From Haliscomenobacter sp. (GTDB lineage Bacteria; Bacteroidota; Bacteroidia; Chitinophagales; Saprospiraceae): DNA of 64,000 nt. The stretch covers positions 1 to 64,000 of the forward strand of contig JADJPL010000017.1 of assembly GCA_016713275.1 (NCBI GenBank). The letters are read 5' to 3'. The position numbers and the translations under genes were made by a program. Numbering within the stretch: position 1 is the first letter of the stretch; each line of letters begins with the position of its first letter. Shown one piece after another: positions 37,025 to 45,743 of the stretch. The notes beneath the pieces are model-generated. The model was not told the origin of the DNA. It saw only the letters and a program-made list of their open reading frames with translations, and did no database searches.

Positions 37025-38397
37025 ATGAGGCTTAAAACCTGGAGCATACTCGCATTCGCGCTTTCCCTAACCGTGCGGCTTTACCTAAACTTTTCGCAGA
37101 ACCTCATTCCCGGGACCAACGGGGGGTATTATCCCCTGCAAGTCAGAAGTATTTTGATGAAGGGGCATTTGGGTTTTTCAGACATGCCCCTGCTGTTTTA
37201 CCTCAACGCGTATTTAGTTAAAGCCGTTTCGCTTCTGGGAGTTTCCGTTTCCGATCAGCTCATCATTCAAACAGTAAAATGGACGGATAGCCTGATCATG
37301 CCGATGCTGGTCATCCCTTTTTTGATCCTAATGAACCTGAAAAAAAGCGCTCCAACCCTTAGCTCCGTTGCGGTGCTTTTATTCGTCACCCTTTCGTTAC
37401 AGCCCCTTATTCTTACCTCCGATTTACAAAAAAATGCCCTGGCCATCCTGTTCTCCGTATTCGGTCTGGCCTATTTGCTGGCCTTTTTGGAGAGGGGAAT
37501 GCGCAGGAATCTGCTGCTGGCTGGGCTGTTTTTCATGCTAACCGGATTGACGCATTTTGGAACGCTGGCGTTTTGCGTTCTATATGGATCCCTCCTCCTG
37601 TTTTTTCGGTATAAGTCAAAAGCGATAATACCATTTATGCTGCTTATTGCTGCGGCGCTGGGAATCGTTTGGAACCTGGACCGGACGCGGTTTTTCCGGC
37701 TCCTTACCTTTTGGGAGGAATTATTTGAGCACAGCGCGCTGTTGCACGGCATGCTGGGACCGCCAGAGTTGCTTCAAATCCTTTTGGCCATAACCATGGG
37801 TGGCTGGGCGGTACGGTCGTTGGCCATATTCGGGGACCGGCTGTCGGAGAATGAAAAGGGCTGGCTGTTATCGTCCGCCATATGCCTGTTCCTTTTTTCG
37901 TTTCCACTTTTAGATATCGAGTATTTACGGCGCCTTGGTTTATTTGCCTTCCTTTTGAGGCATTCATCCTCGTGATATTGAGCAAGGCGCTGTCTCTACC
38001 CCAAATTCGAACAGGCGCTGTGCTGCTGATCTTATTTACCGGCATATCGGTGGTTGCCATGGTCGGGAATAAAAAGCACCCTGCGCTTTCCGCCGAGGCG
38101 TATAAGGACCTGAAGCAGATGCGCCAAGCGCTTGGCCCAGGTGAAAGCCAACGCATTTTCATCGCCCGGCACGGCCTCGAATGGTGGATTGCATGGGCGC
38201 TAAACGCGAAGGTGGCCCAGGAGAAGGCGGTAGATGAAGCCCTTCACCAAACCTATCGCGACGTTTTTGTGGTCCGCCAGGTGCGCGGCTTTCCGCCTGG
38301 CCACGATAAGATGCCGTTTCGCGAACCCGTTGCTCCGCCCAATGCGGCTGTGGTTTACGCTTCCGACTATTTCAAGGTGTATCGATGGGTTAACTGA
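37025..38397 (+). CDS. Multi-pass membrane protein (glycosyltransferase-like), one frameshift
   Basis: The Met at 37025 starts MRLKTWSILAFALSLTVRL and the protein has about ten hydrophobic helices, with loops at NLIPGTNGGYYPLQVRS and DLQKNALAILFSVFG. This resembles the dolichyl-phosphate-mannose-dependent membrane mannosyltransferase (GT-C) style, but no DDx catalytic motif is certain. The frame as sequenced ends at 37975; the natural continuation lies in the next frame (PFEAFILVILSKALSLPQIR), giving a soluble-looking C-terminal tail ending YFKVYRWVN at 38397. One indel near 37950 is enough. The gene starts about 100 bases from the divergent DinB gene. Confidence 0.6.
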
Positions 38398-38417
38398 CGC
38401 TTTCCCGCCGCTACCCT

Positions 38418-38624
38418 GTAGCCCGGATTTTCAATCCGGGAATGTTCACCGGAATTGCATTCCGGGACAGGGCTGGAGCAGGCGAAAAAAACGCCTTGTT
38501 GGCGATAGCCGCCTTGTTGGCGATAGCCGCCCTGTTGGCGGCAGCCCCCTGTTGGCCGTAGTCCCCCTGTTGGCCGTAGTCTTTAGACTGCCGCTTCGGT
38601 CAATCTTCAGATTGGGCGAGGGGG
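38418..38624. repeat. Hairpin-rich interspersed repeat, copy 1
   Basis: The element starts GTAGCCCGGATT and ends ATTGGGCGAGGGG. It contains three perfect hairpins: CCCGGATT-TTC-AATCCGGG, CCGGAAT-TGC-ATTCCGG and CAATCT-TC-AGATTG, the palindrome GTCTTTAGAC, and in between about five imperfect 18-base units of the form CCTTGTTGGCGATAGCCG. A second copy in the same orientation lies at 42691-42897. Confidence 0.85.
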
Positions 38625-38799
38625 ATAATATTAGGAATCGGAAGGCGGCGCCAGGTGGTAGGTTGGGGCCTCGGCCAAGAGGGAAGGTTATGGCGCCGAG
38701 GCGCTCCGTGAATATACTTTGGGCGTTCAGGCGCTGGCCCTGCTTGCCCCCTTGCAATCCCGCTAAAAATAGCCTAATTTAGTGGCAAATGGAATACGG

Positions 38800-39744
38800 A
38801 TGAACGATAGCCGCCCGCTGGTAAGTTTCGACTGGGCTATTAAAAGACTGCTGCGTCAAAAAGCCAACTACGATGTGCTGGAAGGCTTCCTTACCGTGCT
38901 GCTGCGCCGGCAGATCACCATCATCCATATTCCCGAATCCCAGGGCAACAAAAGCGACCCTGCGGACAAGGTCAACGTCGTGGATATTCTCTGCGAAAAC
39001 GAGCACAAAGAACTCATTCTTATTGAGTTGCAGTACAACAGCGAGAACGATTATTTTCACCGGATGCTCTTCGGAGTCAGCAAGATCATCACCGACTACA
39101 TGAGCGAAGGATATACGTACGATAAAGTGCGCAAAGTCTATTCCATCAACATCGTGTATTTCGATCTCGGACAGGGAGAAGACTACGTCTATCACGGGGG
39201 CACTGAGTTCAGGGGGATCCACACCAACGATACCCTGTTGGTGAATGCCCGGCAAAGAGCCCTTTTTGACGTGAGCAGGCCCTTGCAGATTTACCCGGAG
39301 TACTACATCATAAAAGTGAACCGCTTCAACGATGTGGCCAAGGATACCCTGGACGAATGGATTTATTACCTAAAAAACAGCCGCCTGCCGGAGCGCTTCA
39401 CTGCTCCGGGGTTGGAAAAGGCGGAAATAATCCTTAATTACCACAATATGGACCCAGAAGCAAGGGCATTGTACGAGGCCCACCAAAAGGAAATGGCGGT
39501 CTCTTTCGGCGTATTGGAAACCGCCAAATTGGAAGGAAAATTGGAAGGTAAAGCGGAAGGAAAATTGGAAGGAAAAGCGGAAGGGCGTCAGGAAGGATTA
39601 GAAATAGGTCTGGAAAGAAAAACTACCGAGGTGGTGGTCAATGCCCATAAGCAGGGCATTCCCACGGCGACCATTGCGCTCATCGCGGCCATCAGTGAAG
39701 CGGAGGTGTTGCGCATCCTTGAGGAGAAGGGGGTTGGGGGATAG
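38800..39744 (+). CDS. PD-(D/E)XK nuclease family transposase / Rpn-type nuclease
   Basis: The 314-residue product (a GTG at 38782 is an alternative start) begins MNDSRPLVSFDWAIKRLLRQ, the usual opening of the PDDEXK_2 / Rpn family. The nuclease core includes DKVNVVDILCEN and LILIELQYNSENDYFHRM, where the E-x-Q pair lies in the second catalytic motif. The C-terminus contains a charged repeat of KLEGK/AEGK units followed by a short hydrophobic helix (ATIALIAAISEAEVLRILEE), the characteristic tail of these proteins. Rpn proteins promote RecA-independent recombination in other bacteria. It sits just after the repeat copy 1 and opens the accessory block that the two repeats enclose. Confidence 0.88.
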   Translation: MNDSRPLVSFDWAIKRLLRQKANYDVLEGFLTVLLRRQITIIHIPESQGNKSDPADKVNVVDILCENEHKELILIELQYNSENDYFHRMLFGVSKIITDYMSEGYTYDKVRKVYSINIVYFDLGQGEDYVYHGGTEFRGIHTNDTLLVNARQRALFDVSRPLQIYPEYYIIKVNRFNDVAKDTLDEWIYYLKNSRLPERFTAPGLEKAEIILNYHNMDPEARALYEAHQKEMAVSFGVLETAKLEGKLEGKAEGKLEGKAEGRQEGLEIGLERKTTEVVVNAHKQGIPTATIALIAAISEAEVLRILEEKGVGG

Positions 39745-39867
39745 AATTGGCGGCTTTTGGAGGGTGGATGCTTGGTCTACCGTTAGGGCGTTGGGGGGCC
39801 TGGTGTTTTTGGAGACCGCTTCGTTGGGGGAGTCGGTCGGTTTGTGAATCTTTGCCAATAGGGACTA

Positions 39868-40167
39868 TTACTGGGCGCAATCTGGAGCGTGGGGTGGGAA
39901 CCCTAGCTCATTTTCTTCACCCCGCCAAACTCGCCAAAAATCATCTTTCCAGTTCTTGTAAAGATGATTCACAGAGAATCCCAGTTCCTCTAGTTTATCT
40001 AGGTCAATTTCTTCTTTCAATCTTGAAAAAAAAATAAATATGTCGTTGTCTAATTTGCAGCATGTAGTATTTAATAATCCGTTACCATATCTCCAAATTT
40101 GATCTTTTTTGTCATCTCCTATTCCTAATAATAAGACATCTCCATAGAACATTAATCCTATTTTCAT
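39868..40167 (-). CDS. Small protein, candidate second immunity protein
   Basis: A 99-residue protein starting MKIGLMFYGDVLLLGIGDDK, with a Trp/Asp-rich C-terminal half (NHLYKNWKDDFWRVW). No signal peptide. It is the third gene in a row on the minus strand after the WHH toxin module and its immunity candidate, 23 bases after the latter. Position and size suggest a further immunity or accessory protein. I do not recognise the family. Confidence 0.5.
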   Translation of the reverse strand: MKIGLMFYGDVLLLGIGDDKKDQIWRYGNGLLNTTCCKLDNDIFIFFSRLKEEIDLDKLEELGFSVNHLYKNWKDDFWRVWRGEENELGFPPHAPDCAQ

Positions 40168-40190
40168 AAAACCAAGATCATGCCAACGAT

Positions 40191-40487
40191 CTACTTTTTT
40201 AAATAATTTTGATATTCCTCAATAAGATCAGGCCTCTCAACAATCAAGTCAATTGTTGCAGAATATGATTCTCCATTGACGAAAAAGTCAGCGAACATTT
40301 TTATTGCTACAAATATTTCTAGTTCATGATTCTTATTTATCAACTTTTCTGGATTTAACATTTCATAGCCTAGATTATACAAAGAAATAAACGTTCTAAA
40401 GTGTTGAGGAAATATTTCAAGATTCCCCATGCTTTGAATTTTTTCATTTAACGGCCTTTGATTTAGTAAGCTTAGCTTTTTTTCCAT
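40191..40487 (-). CDS. Candidate immunity protein for the WHH nuclease toxin
   Basis: A 98-residue acidic, helical protein (PQHFRTFISLYNLGYEMLNP, IDLIVERPDLIEEYQNYLKK) starts 3 bases after the stop of the WHH toxin module on the same strand. In polymorphic toxin loci the gene directly after a nuclease toxin usually encodes its cytosolic inhibitor. There is no signal peptide, consistent with binding a cytosolic nuclease. The family is not recognised. Confidence 0.6.
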   Translation of the reverse strand: MEKKLSLLNQRPLNEKIQSMGNLEIFPQHFRTFISLYNLGYEMLNPEKLINKNHELEIFVAIKMFADFFVNGESYSATIDLIVERPDLIEEYQNYLKK

Positions 40488-40490
40488 GTT

Positions 40491-40856
40491 TTACTCGTCT
40501 TTTAAAAATCCTATTAATTCTGGATATTGCGTAACAATTTCTCGCCCACCAGTATGCTTCCCAATTATTTTATCATGTACCTCTTTTTTAACAGGATACA
40601 TGCTGGAACCATCTTGATGATGATGCCAAGTGAAAGGCCCGGATCTCACTCCATTCTTTTCAATATAAAATGGTGACCAACCTCCATTAGGGTTTGATTT
40701 GAAAATAATTTCCCCTGGAAGAAGCTTATCGGATAAGTAATTTTTTGCTGCAGTTATATCAGTAGTATAGTTGCCCTTCATGTCAATTTGAACATTGTGG
40801 TTTGGGTCTGATAAATGAGGCTTAAGATCAGGGTGGCCATATTTATTATATTTCAC
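40491..40856 (-). CDS. HNH/ENDO VII (WHH) nuclease toxin domain
   Basis: The 121-residue module ends with the characteristic WHH signature: FTWHHHQDGSSMYPVKKEVH followed by the HTGG motif. This is the metal-binding core of HNH/ENDO VII nucleases that form C-terminal toxins of polymorphic toxin proteins. The GTG at 40856 is at the edge of a chimeric join: upstream in-frame codons read GWWGV after a stop, while the preceding pretoxin linker is in another frame. There is no leader, so as it stands it is a detached toxin tip. An immunity candidate follows at once. Confidence 0.8.
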   Translation of the reverse strand: MKYNKYGHPDLKPHLSDPNHNVQIDMKGNYTTDITAAKNYLSDKLLPGEIIFKSNPNGGWSPFYIEKNGVRSGPFTWHHHQDGSSMYPVKKEVHDKIIGKHTGGREIVTQYPELIGFLKDE

Positions 40857-40860
40857 GCCC

Positions 40861-41110
40861 CACCAACCCCGGCTCCCTCGTCAAAGCTTCTCTCAAATCA
40901 GCTTGCTCCAGCAGATCTTTCTCCAGCTTAGCCTCCTAAGTTAGGGTCTTTCAGGCGTTTTTTCAAGCAAAGCAGCGGATCGTCGCCCAGAGCTGCGGCC
41001 ATACACCCATTATTATGCGCCACCATCCCTTTTTCCGTCACCAGAAAATTGTGTGCCTGCAGGGGCTGGCCTGCGGCGGCGAGGTGGGAGGCCCTACTAA
41101 AATCCTGCAA
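40861..41110 (-). pseudogene. Remnant of a pretoxin Hint domain and linker
   Basis: The frame from 41110 to 40928 reads LQAHNFLVTEKGMVAHNNG, the end of a Hint (intein-like) pretoxin domain with its closing HN, then a charged segment to a stop. A second frame continues with KLEKDLLEQADLREALTREP and GLV, a pretoxin linker that in related proteins precedes the toxin tip, and breaks off directly against the WHH domain. The rest of the Hint domain and the N-terminal delivery part are absent, cut off near 41111 by the start of the divergent AAA gene. Confidence 0.65.
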
Positions 41111-41117
41111 ATTGGCG

Positions 41118-41125
41118 TATCTTTG
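41118..41125 (+). promoter_or_regulatory. -7 promoter box of the AAA gene
   Basis: TATCTTTG matches TAnnTTTG exactly and lies five bases before the ATG at 41131, so the transcript would be nearly leaderless. No -33 TTG at the expected distance is evident, so confidence is limited. Confidence 0.35.
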
Positions 41126-41130
41126 GCACT

Positions 41131-42694
41131 ATGAAACGATTCTTCAACACCACCGGACTGTGCAATCCTGAAAAGCACTATATGGTCGATCCGTTTCGGA
41201 CGTTTTACGGGGACATCCTCCGTCTGATTGAAGCGGAGCAGTATTTCCTCATCCATGCCCCCGGCAGACGGGGAAGACCACCTTTCTCCACTCCCTGGCC
41301 CACCGGCTCAACCGGGAGGGAAACTATGTAGCTACGGTGTGCTCTTTGGAATCGGCGGGGTATCCCAGTATTACGGTGGAGGATGCCAATGCAGGATTTA
41401 TTCGATCTTTGCACCAAACGGCCGAGCTTTTTCTCACGCCGGAGGTGATGCCGCCCGCCCCGGAGGCCTACCAAGCAAGCCCGTATTTGTTCAAACAATA
41501 CCTCACCGACTGGTGCAAAAAGTTGAACAAACCCCTGGTGCTGCTCCTGGACGAAGTGGATGCCCTCTATGACGACGTGCTCATCTCCACCCTGCGGCAG
41601 CTGCGCGACGGTTTCCAGACGCGCCCCCGCAATTTCCCGCAATCCATCGCGCTGGTGGGCTTGCGCGACATTCGCGAATACCGCATGCGCGCCCGGGCAG
41701 ATAACCCCTCCATAGGCGCTGGCTCGCCGTTTAACGTAAAGGCCAAATCCTTTTCCCTTCCGGTGTTTTCCAGGGAAGAAGTGCGGAGCCTGCTCGATCA
41801 GCATGCCCAGGACACGGGGCAGGTGTTCTCGCCCGCTGTCTTTGAAAAACTCTATGCCTACTCCGGCGGCCAGCCCTGGCTCACCAATGCCCTGGCCAAC
41901 GAAATCGTAGCTGAACTGTTGAAGAACGACTACACGCGGGAAATCACGCCTGACCTGGTGGAAACGGCCAAAGAGCGGCTCATTGAGCAGCGTCAGACCC
42001 ATCTGGACAGCCTGGCTGACAAGGTTCGGGAAGAGCGGGTGCGCCAGGTACTGATGGGCATCATCACAGGCGAAGCGCCAGCGTTCGACGGCTGGGATGA
42101 TGCGGTCAGATATTGCCGCGACTTGGGCATTATTTCTTCCGGCAACCCCATCCAGTTCGCCAATCCGATTTACCGGGAAATCATTACCAGAATCCTCAAC
42201 AGCGGCTTTGCCGACAATATCAACCAGGACGTCGCCCAAACCTCCTGGTACCTGCGCCCCAGCGGCGCCCTGGATATGGACAAGCTGCTGCAGGCCTTCG
42301 TGGATTTTTATCGCAGGCATTCCGAATCCTGGCTTGAGCGTTATCAGTATAAAGAAGCGGGCCATCAGTTGCTGTTAATGGCCTTCCTTCAGCGCATCCT
42401 CAACGGCGGCGGGCGCATCGAGCGGGAGATGGCGGTAGGCAACGGGCGCACCGATCTGGCGGTGTTCTGGAAAGACCAGGTTATTCCCATCGAACTGAAG
42501 ATGAACCACGACAAATGGTCGGAGCCGGAGGGGCTTCAACAGCTCGCCCGCTATATGGACAAGCTGGGCCAGCAGCGCGGCTACCTGGTTTTGTTTGAGA
42601 AAAAACCGTCGGAAGAGCTGCCCTGGGAGGCGCGCATCCGGCGCGGGAAGTGCACGACGTAGGCGGCAAAGAGGTCATTTTGCTCGGCATGTAG
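41131..42694 (+). CDS. AAA-like ATPase with C-terminal PD-(D/E)XK domain, frame-disrupted
   Basis: The start MKRFFNTTGLCNPEKHYMVD is typical for a Bacteroidota AAA/PD-(D/E)XK family. The Walker A (APRQTGKTT) is split between frames because one C is missing in a CCCCC run near 41262. The main frame then gives LVLLLDEVDALYDD (Walker B), PWLTNALANEI, and a nuclease core NGRTDLAVFWKD with IELKMNH. A second break near 42643 replaces the true end (REVHDVGGKEVILLGM, stop at 42692-42694) by a short tail ending at 42662. The corrected gene is about 520 residues. Its stop lies within the first bases of repeat copy 2. Confidence 0.75.
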
Positions 42695-42897
42695 CCCGGA
42701 TTTTCAATCCGGGAATGTTCTCCGGAATTGCATTCCGGGGCCAGGGCTGGAGCAGGCGAAAAAAAACCGCCTTGTTGGCGATAGCCGCCCTGTTGGCGGC
42801 AGCCCCCTGTTGGCCGCAGTCCCCTGTTGGCCGCAGTCCCCTGTTGGCGGTAGTCTTTAGACTGCCGCTTCGGTCAATCTTCAGATTGGGCGAGGGG
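42691..42897. repeat. Hairpin-rich interspersed repeat, copy 2
   Basis: Same element and orientation as at 38418-38624, with a few substitutions and indels and a different arrangement of the 18-base units. It starts at GTAGCCCGG, where the TAG is the stop codon of the AAA gene, and ends at GGGCGAGGGG. Confidence 0.85.
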
Positions 42898-42916
42898 TTT
42901 TCGTAAGATTAGGGGA

Positions 42917-42929
42917 GGGGGGGGGGGGG
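42917..42929. repeat. Poly-G tract of 13 bases
   Basis: A run of 13 G followed by CCCC lies 20 bases after repeat copy 2. It marks the junction between the repeat and the AT-rich array and is a likely place for assembly or base-call errors. Confidence 0.8.
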
Positions 42930-42946
42930 CCCCGGATGATGCGTAA

Positions 42947-43930
42947 TCAATATTTGTCGAAATCAAGCACTAAATTGTCTTTATTTTCAGTATACCACCT
43001 TTTCGCCATATCCATATATTCATCAGTAGAATAGTCTTTGCCATGGACCTGAGAATATTGAACCATCGTCCAAAGGTTAAAGGTGTCTTGCCATTTTGTT
43101 GATCTATCTGGGAAGTTCTTCACATACGCTAAAAAGGCAGCTAAAGCCATTTGTTTAACTTGCTTGCGATGACCTTCTGATTTGATTTCGTCAAGATCGG
43201 AAATTAGGTAGTCACCAATTTTTTGAAAAGCAAGTGGAGTTCGTATCCTCGATAGTCTTTCAAAGTAATCTCTGTAGTCTTTTCTGTAATGAGAGTTAAA
43301 TTGTTTATTAATTTGGGCTATTACTATGGTATCACTCATTTTACCAAGTCTTGCAAGACAAACATTGATGTCGATAGTATCGTATCTATACGCAATATTA
43401 TAAATAGAAAAATGCAGTTGGTTAATGGCATCAATATTTTCTTTGAGAAACACCAAAGTTGAATCTATTCCTTCTATTTCTAAAAAGCTCAGATAGTAAG
43501 GTGTATATGACTTCCAATTTAGGATAGATTGCTTTTGGGAGTAATAAGCTAATTTCCTGTATGAACCTTTATTGTAATCTGATTTCTTAAAATTATTCCT
43601 CAGGTAATCTCCATCAACAAAAATTGAATCTTTTGAAATGCTTTCGAAGACGATATTCAGCAATAAAGAATCTGAGTGAGAATTGTACCCTAAATCTGTA
43701 GCCCTTTTGATCACTGGATGCAACCCTGATAGGGTATATTCATCGTTTAGTGACTCAAGTATTTTTAGAGTTTCGATTCGAAGTGCTTCATTATTGTCTT
43801 CCCAATTTACAGGAATGTTTTCTTTTCCGCCATTTAATACTGAAAGAATTACTTTTCTGAGATTATTTTCCTGTGCTATGCTTGAAAAAGAAGATAACAA
43901 AAGAATTGAAATTAGCATTAATTTGTCCAT
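42947..43930 (-). CDS. Exported helical-repeat-like protein (array family member)
   Basis: The protein has a signal peptide (MDKLMLISILLLSSFSSIAQ) and about 300 mature residues with repeated helix pairs of HEAT style (RIETLKILESLNDEYTLSGL, KQMALAAFLAYVKNFPD). It lies downstream of the lipoprotein at 44123-44683 on the same strand, separated by 190 bases. It belongs in style and position with three more such proteins at 48.2-51.0 kb, though it is not closely similar at the motif level. A role as accessory or immunity protein is inference. Confidence 0.5.
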   Translation of the reverse strand: MDKLMLISILLLSSFSSIAQENNLRKVILSVLNGGKENIPVNWEDNNEALRIETLKILESLNDEYTLSGLHPVIKRATDLGYNSHSDSLLLNIVFESISKDSIFVDGDYLRNNFKKSDYNKGSYRKLAYYSQKQSILNWKSYTPYYLSFLEIEGIDSTLVFLKENIDAINQLHFSIYNIAYRYDTIDINVCLARLGKMSDTIVIAQINKQFNSHYRKDYRDYFERLSRIRTPLAFQKIGDYLISDLDEIKSEGHRKQVKQMALAAFLAYVKNFPDRSTKWQDTFNLWTMVQYSQVHGKDYSTDEYMDMAKRWYTENKDNLVLDFDKY

Positions 43931-44122
43931 TGGTACGCTCTTATTTTGTAGCCTGTTAATATGTTTACGTAATCCATTAATGCGCCTCTACTGAACCTCC
44001 ATAACAGTTTCGGACAGAAAACATCATGTCCCTTTCACAGCTTGTCATTCCCGCAAATAGAAAAAGCATTGGAACTGCTATTTGTTTGTTACGTGAAAGT
44101 TTAATTTTCATTGATTCTTTTT

Positions 44123-44683
44123 TTATAGCTCTTTTTCGAAAACCCATTTGCCTTTTTCTTTTTTGAATACGGAAGTAGATATATAAGAAGCTTCCAAAAA
44201 ACGATTTGCCCGGTGAGTTCCATCAGACAAGTAGAAAAAGGTATCCTTTTTTTTATTGAGCCATATATTGTATAATTGAACAACTGCAAAAACTTTTCCT
44301 TCCTGTATTTGCTGATCAAATTCTTTAGTGTTAACAGGCAAAACAAATGCCAAATTCATCTTTTTACACAATTTTTCAACGATTTTTCTGTAGCTTTTTT
44401 TCTCAACATTTATTTCAAAAAAATCACCTCTAAGGCTATCCAATACATATTGAAGATGATCTTCCCATTCGCTTTTATATGATATTCCAGGAATTAAAAA
44501 TATTTTATTTGAATCCGAATGCGCACTGATTTTTTGCTCTGAATCAAGAATAATTCGCTCTTGTTCAAAAACAAGGATAGTGGTTAAAATTTCTACTAGT
44601 TCCTTTTTGTTGTTTTCACGGTGATTAGATTCATAACATCCAAAAAAAAGAAACGCTATTAGTATTATTAAAAAATATTTCAT
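44123..44683 (-). CDS. Lipoprotein, candidate immunity protein 1
   Basis: The 186-residue product has a lipobox (FLFFGCYES) and a mature part that includes FAVVQLYNIWLNKKKDTFFY and ends SVFKKEKGKWVFEKEL. Its ATG overlaps the stop of the upstream effector gene (ATGA at 44680-44683), the classic arrangement of effector and immunity. A lipoprotein would protect the periplasm or the cell envelope, so its partner should act outside the cytosol. A degraded relative at 51186-51407 and a short remnant at 48030-48053 share its C-terminal motif. Confidence 0.65.
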   Translation of the reverse strand: MKYFLIILIAFLFFGCYESNHRENNKKELVEILTTILVFEQERIILDSEQKISAHSDSNKIFLIPGISYKSEWEDHLQYVLDSLRGDFFEINVEKKSYRKIVEKLCKKMNLAFVLPVNTKEFDQQIQEGKVFAVVQLYNIWLNKKKDTFFYLSDGTHRANRFLEASYISTSVFKKEKGKWVFEKEL

Positions 44684-45660
44684 AATTCAAAGTTTACTAA
44701 ATGAGCTTTGATTTTAAAGGAAGAATTTCCTGGGTTAAACGATTGCCATATTCCTGCTATATAAGGTACGTACTCCGTATTCCACAATGATTTTATCTCC
44801 TTTGCATTTTTATGGTGGATTATTCTTCTACCTTCTCTTGAGCGTCTATCCTCACCACCACAAGGCTTGAGATACACATGCAGGAGCGTTTCGTCGTTGA
44901 TCAGGGCTTCCACTTCGGCCAGGTCTGCTTCGGTGCAAATGTCGTCTGAAGCATAAATGAACCCCTGGGTCACGCCCTCCATTTCCGCCAGTTCCCTGCA
45001 CAGGATGCTGGCGGGGGTGCGGGTTTCTTCGTACCATTCTACCCGGAAATCCGTATGATCTACCACGTTGCAGGTAGCGGAAGTGCGAGAGCGCGGGGCG
45101 ATGGCCTGTACCGGTTCTACGATTTTCACCTCGCGGGCTTCAAAGCCGAGCGCTTCCAGGCGGCTGTAGAGCAGGTCGCACTTCTGCGCATCCCCCGCTG
45201 CCAGCGCCTCCGCCGTGCGTATCTCCAGCGCCTGCTCGCAGGTCTTCCACACCCCGGCCCCATCCTGCCGGGCATCGGCGACGGTGACCCGGTACGCCGG
45301 CGCCATGCCGGAGAGCGGGACCTGAATCTCGGAGGTAGTCTCCCCGGTACTCCAGCGATAGGTGCAGTGGGGTAGGGCGCCTTCCACCCGAAGGGTAATG
45401 GGGCCGTTACCACAAAAATCGCCGGGCGCAAGGGCCACCACCAGCTCCGCCTGTATGCTGACCACCTCCACGTGGTACCGCTTGATCTCAGGCCGTACCT
45501 GCGCATCGAGCACCGTGACGCTGTAGTGGGCGTCTTGAAGGGGCGTTACGGTGCAGGGGTTGCTGGCGGAGCAGCAATTGAAGCGACTGGAAATACCTGC
45601 ACTGAGACATGCATTCAGGGCAAGTATCCGGAAATTGGCAGTGTGGCTGTGGTTGTGCAT
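44680..45660 (-). CDS. Modular effector copy 1 (SprB-like core with tip 1)
   Basis: I place the start at 45660 (MHNHSHTANFRILALNACLS) because the paralogue begins there. Residues of about 55-150 contain a beta-sandwich resembling SprB/PKD repeats (VEGALPHCTYRWSTGET ... YRVTVADARQ), followed by a helical-beta stretch (CEQALEIRTAEALAAGDAQ, YEETRTPASILCRELAEMEG) and LHVYLKPCGGE. After that point the protein diverges completely from its paralogue: tip 1 is basic, about 55 residues (IIHHKNAKEIKSLW). There is no obvious signal peptide. The DNA changes from GC-rich to AT-rich at the same place. Function unknown; a tip-type toxin is inferred from the architecture. Confidence 0.7.
   Translation of the reverse strand: MHNHSHTANFRILALNACLSAGISSRFNCCSASNPCTVTPLQDAHYSVTVLDAQVRPEIKRYHVEVVSIQAELVVALAPGDFCGNGPITLRVEGALPHCTYRWSTGETTSEIQVPLSGMAPAYRVTVADARQDGAGVWKTCEQALEIRTAEALAAGDAQKCDLLYSRLEALGFEAREVKIVEPVQAIAPRSRTSATCNVVDHTDFRVEWYEETRTPASILCRELAEMEGVTQGFIYASDDICTEADLAEVEALINDETLLHVYLKPCGGEDRRSREGRRIIHHKNAKEIKSLWNTEYVPYIAGIWQSFNPGNSSFKIKAHLVNFEL
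44856..45660 (-). repeat. Duplicated effector core, copy A
   Basis: About 800 bases that are near-identical to 47201-47987 on the same strand. The match covers the N-terminal core and ends sharply at the codons for KPCGGE, where the C-terminal tips begin. Confidence 0.8.
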
Positions 45661-45743
45661 GGTTGGCTTCGGTTTAATGGTCTTACTGCATGTTTTTTGA
45701 CATCTGAAATGCTTGCTATGCTCAGGTTCATTATGGACCGGCC

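Noticed and set aside
38480..38580. Short direct repeats in the 207-bp element as a possible CRISPR array
   Set aside because: Units are about 18 bases, directly adjacent and imperfect, without spacers of even length, and no cas gene is near.
38800..39744. Complete insertion sequence with an active transposase
   Set aside because: PDDEXK_2/Rpn proteins are often labelled transposase, but no terminal inverted repeats or target duplications are visible around the gene itself.
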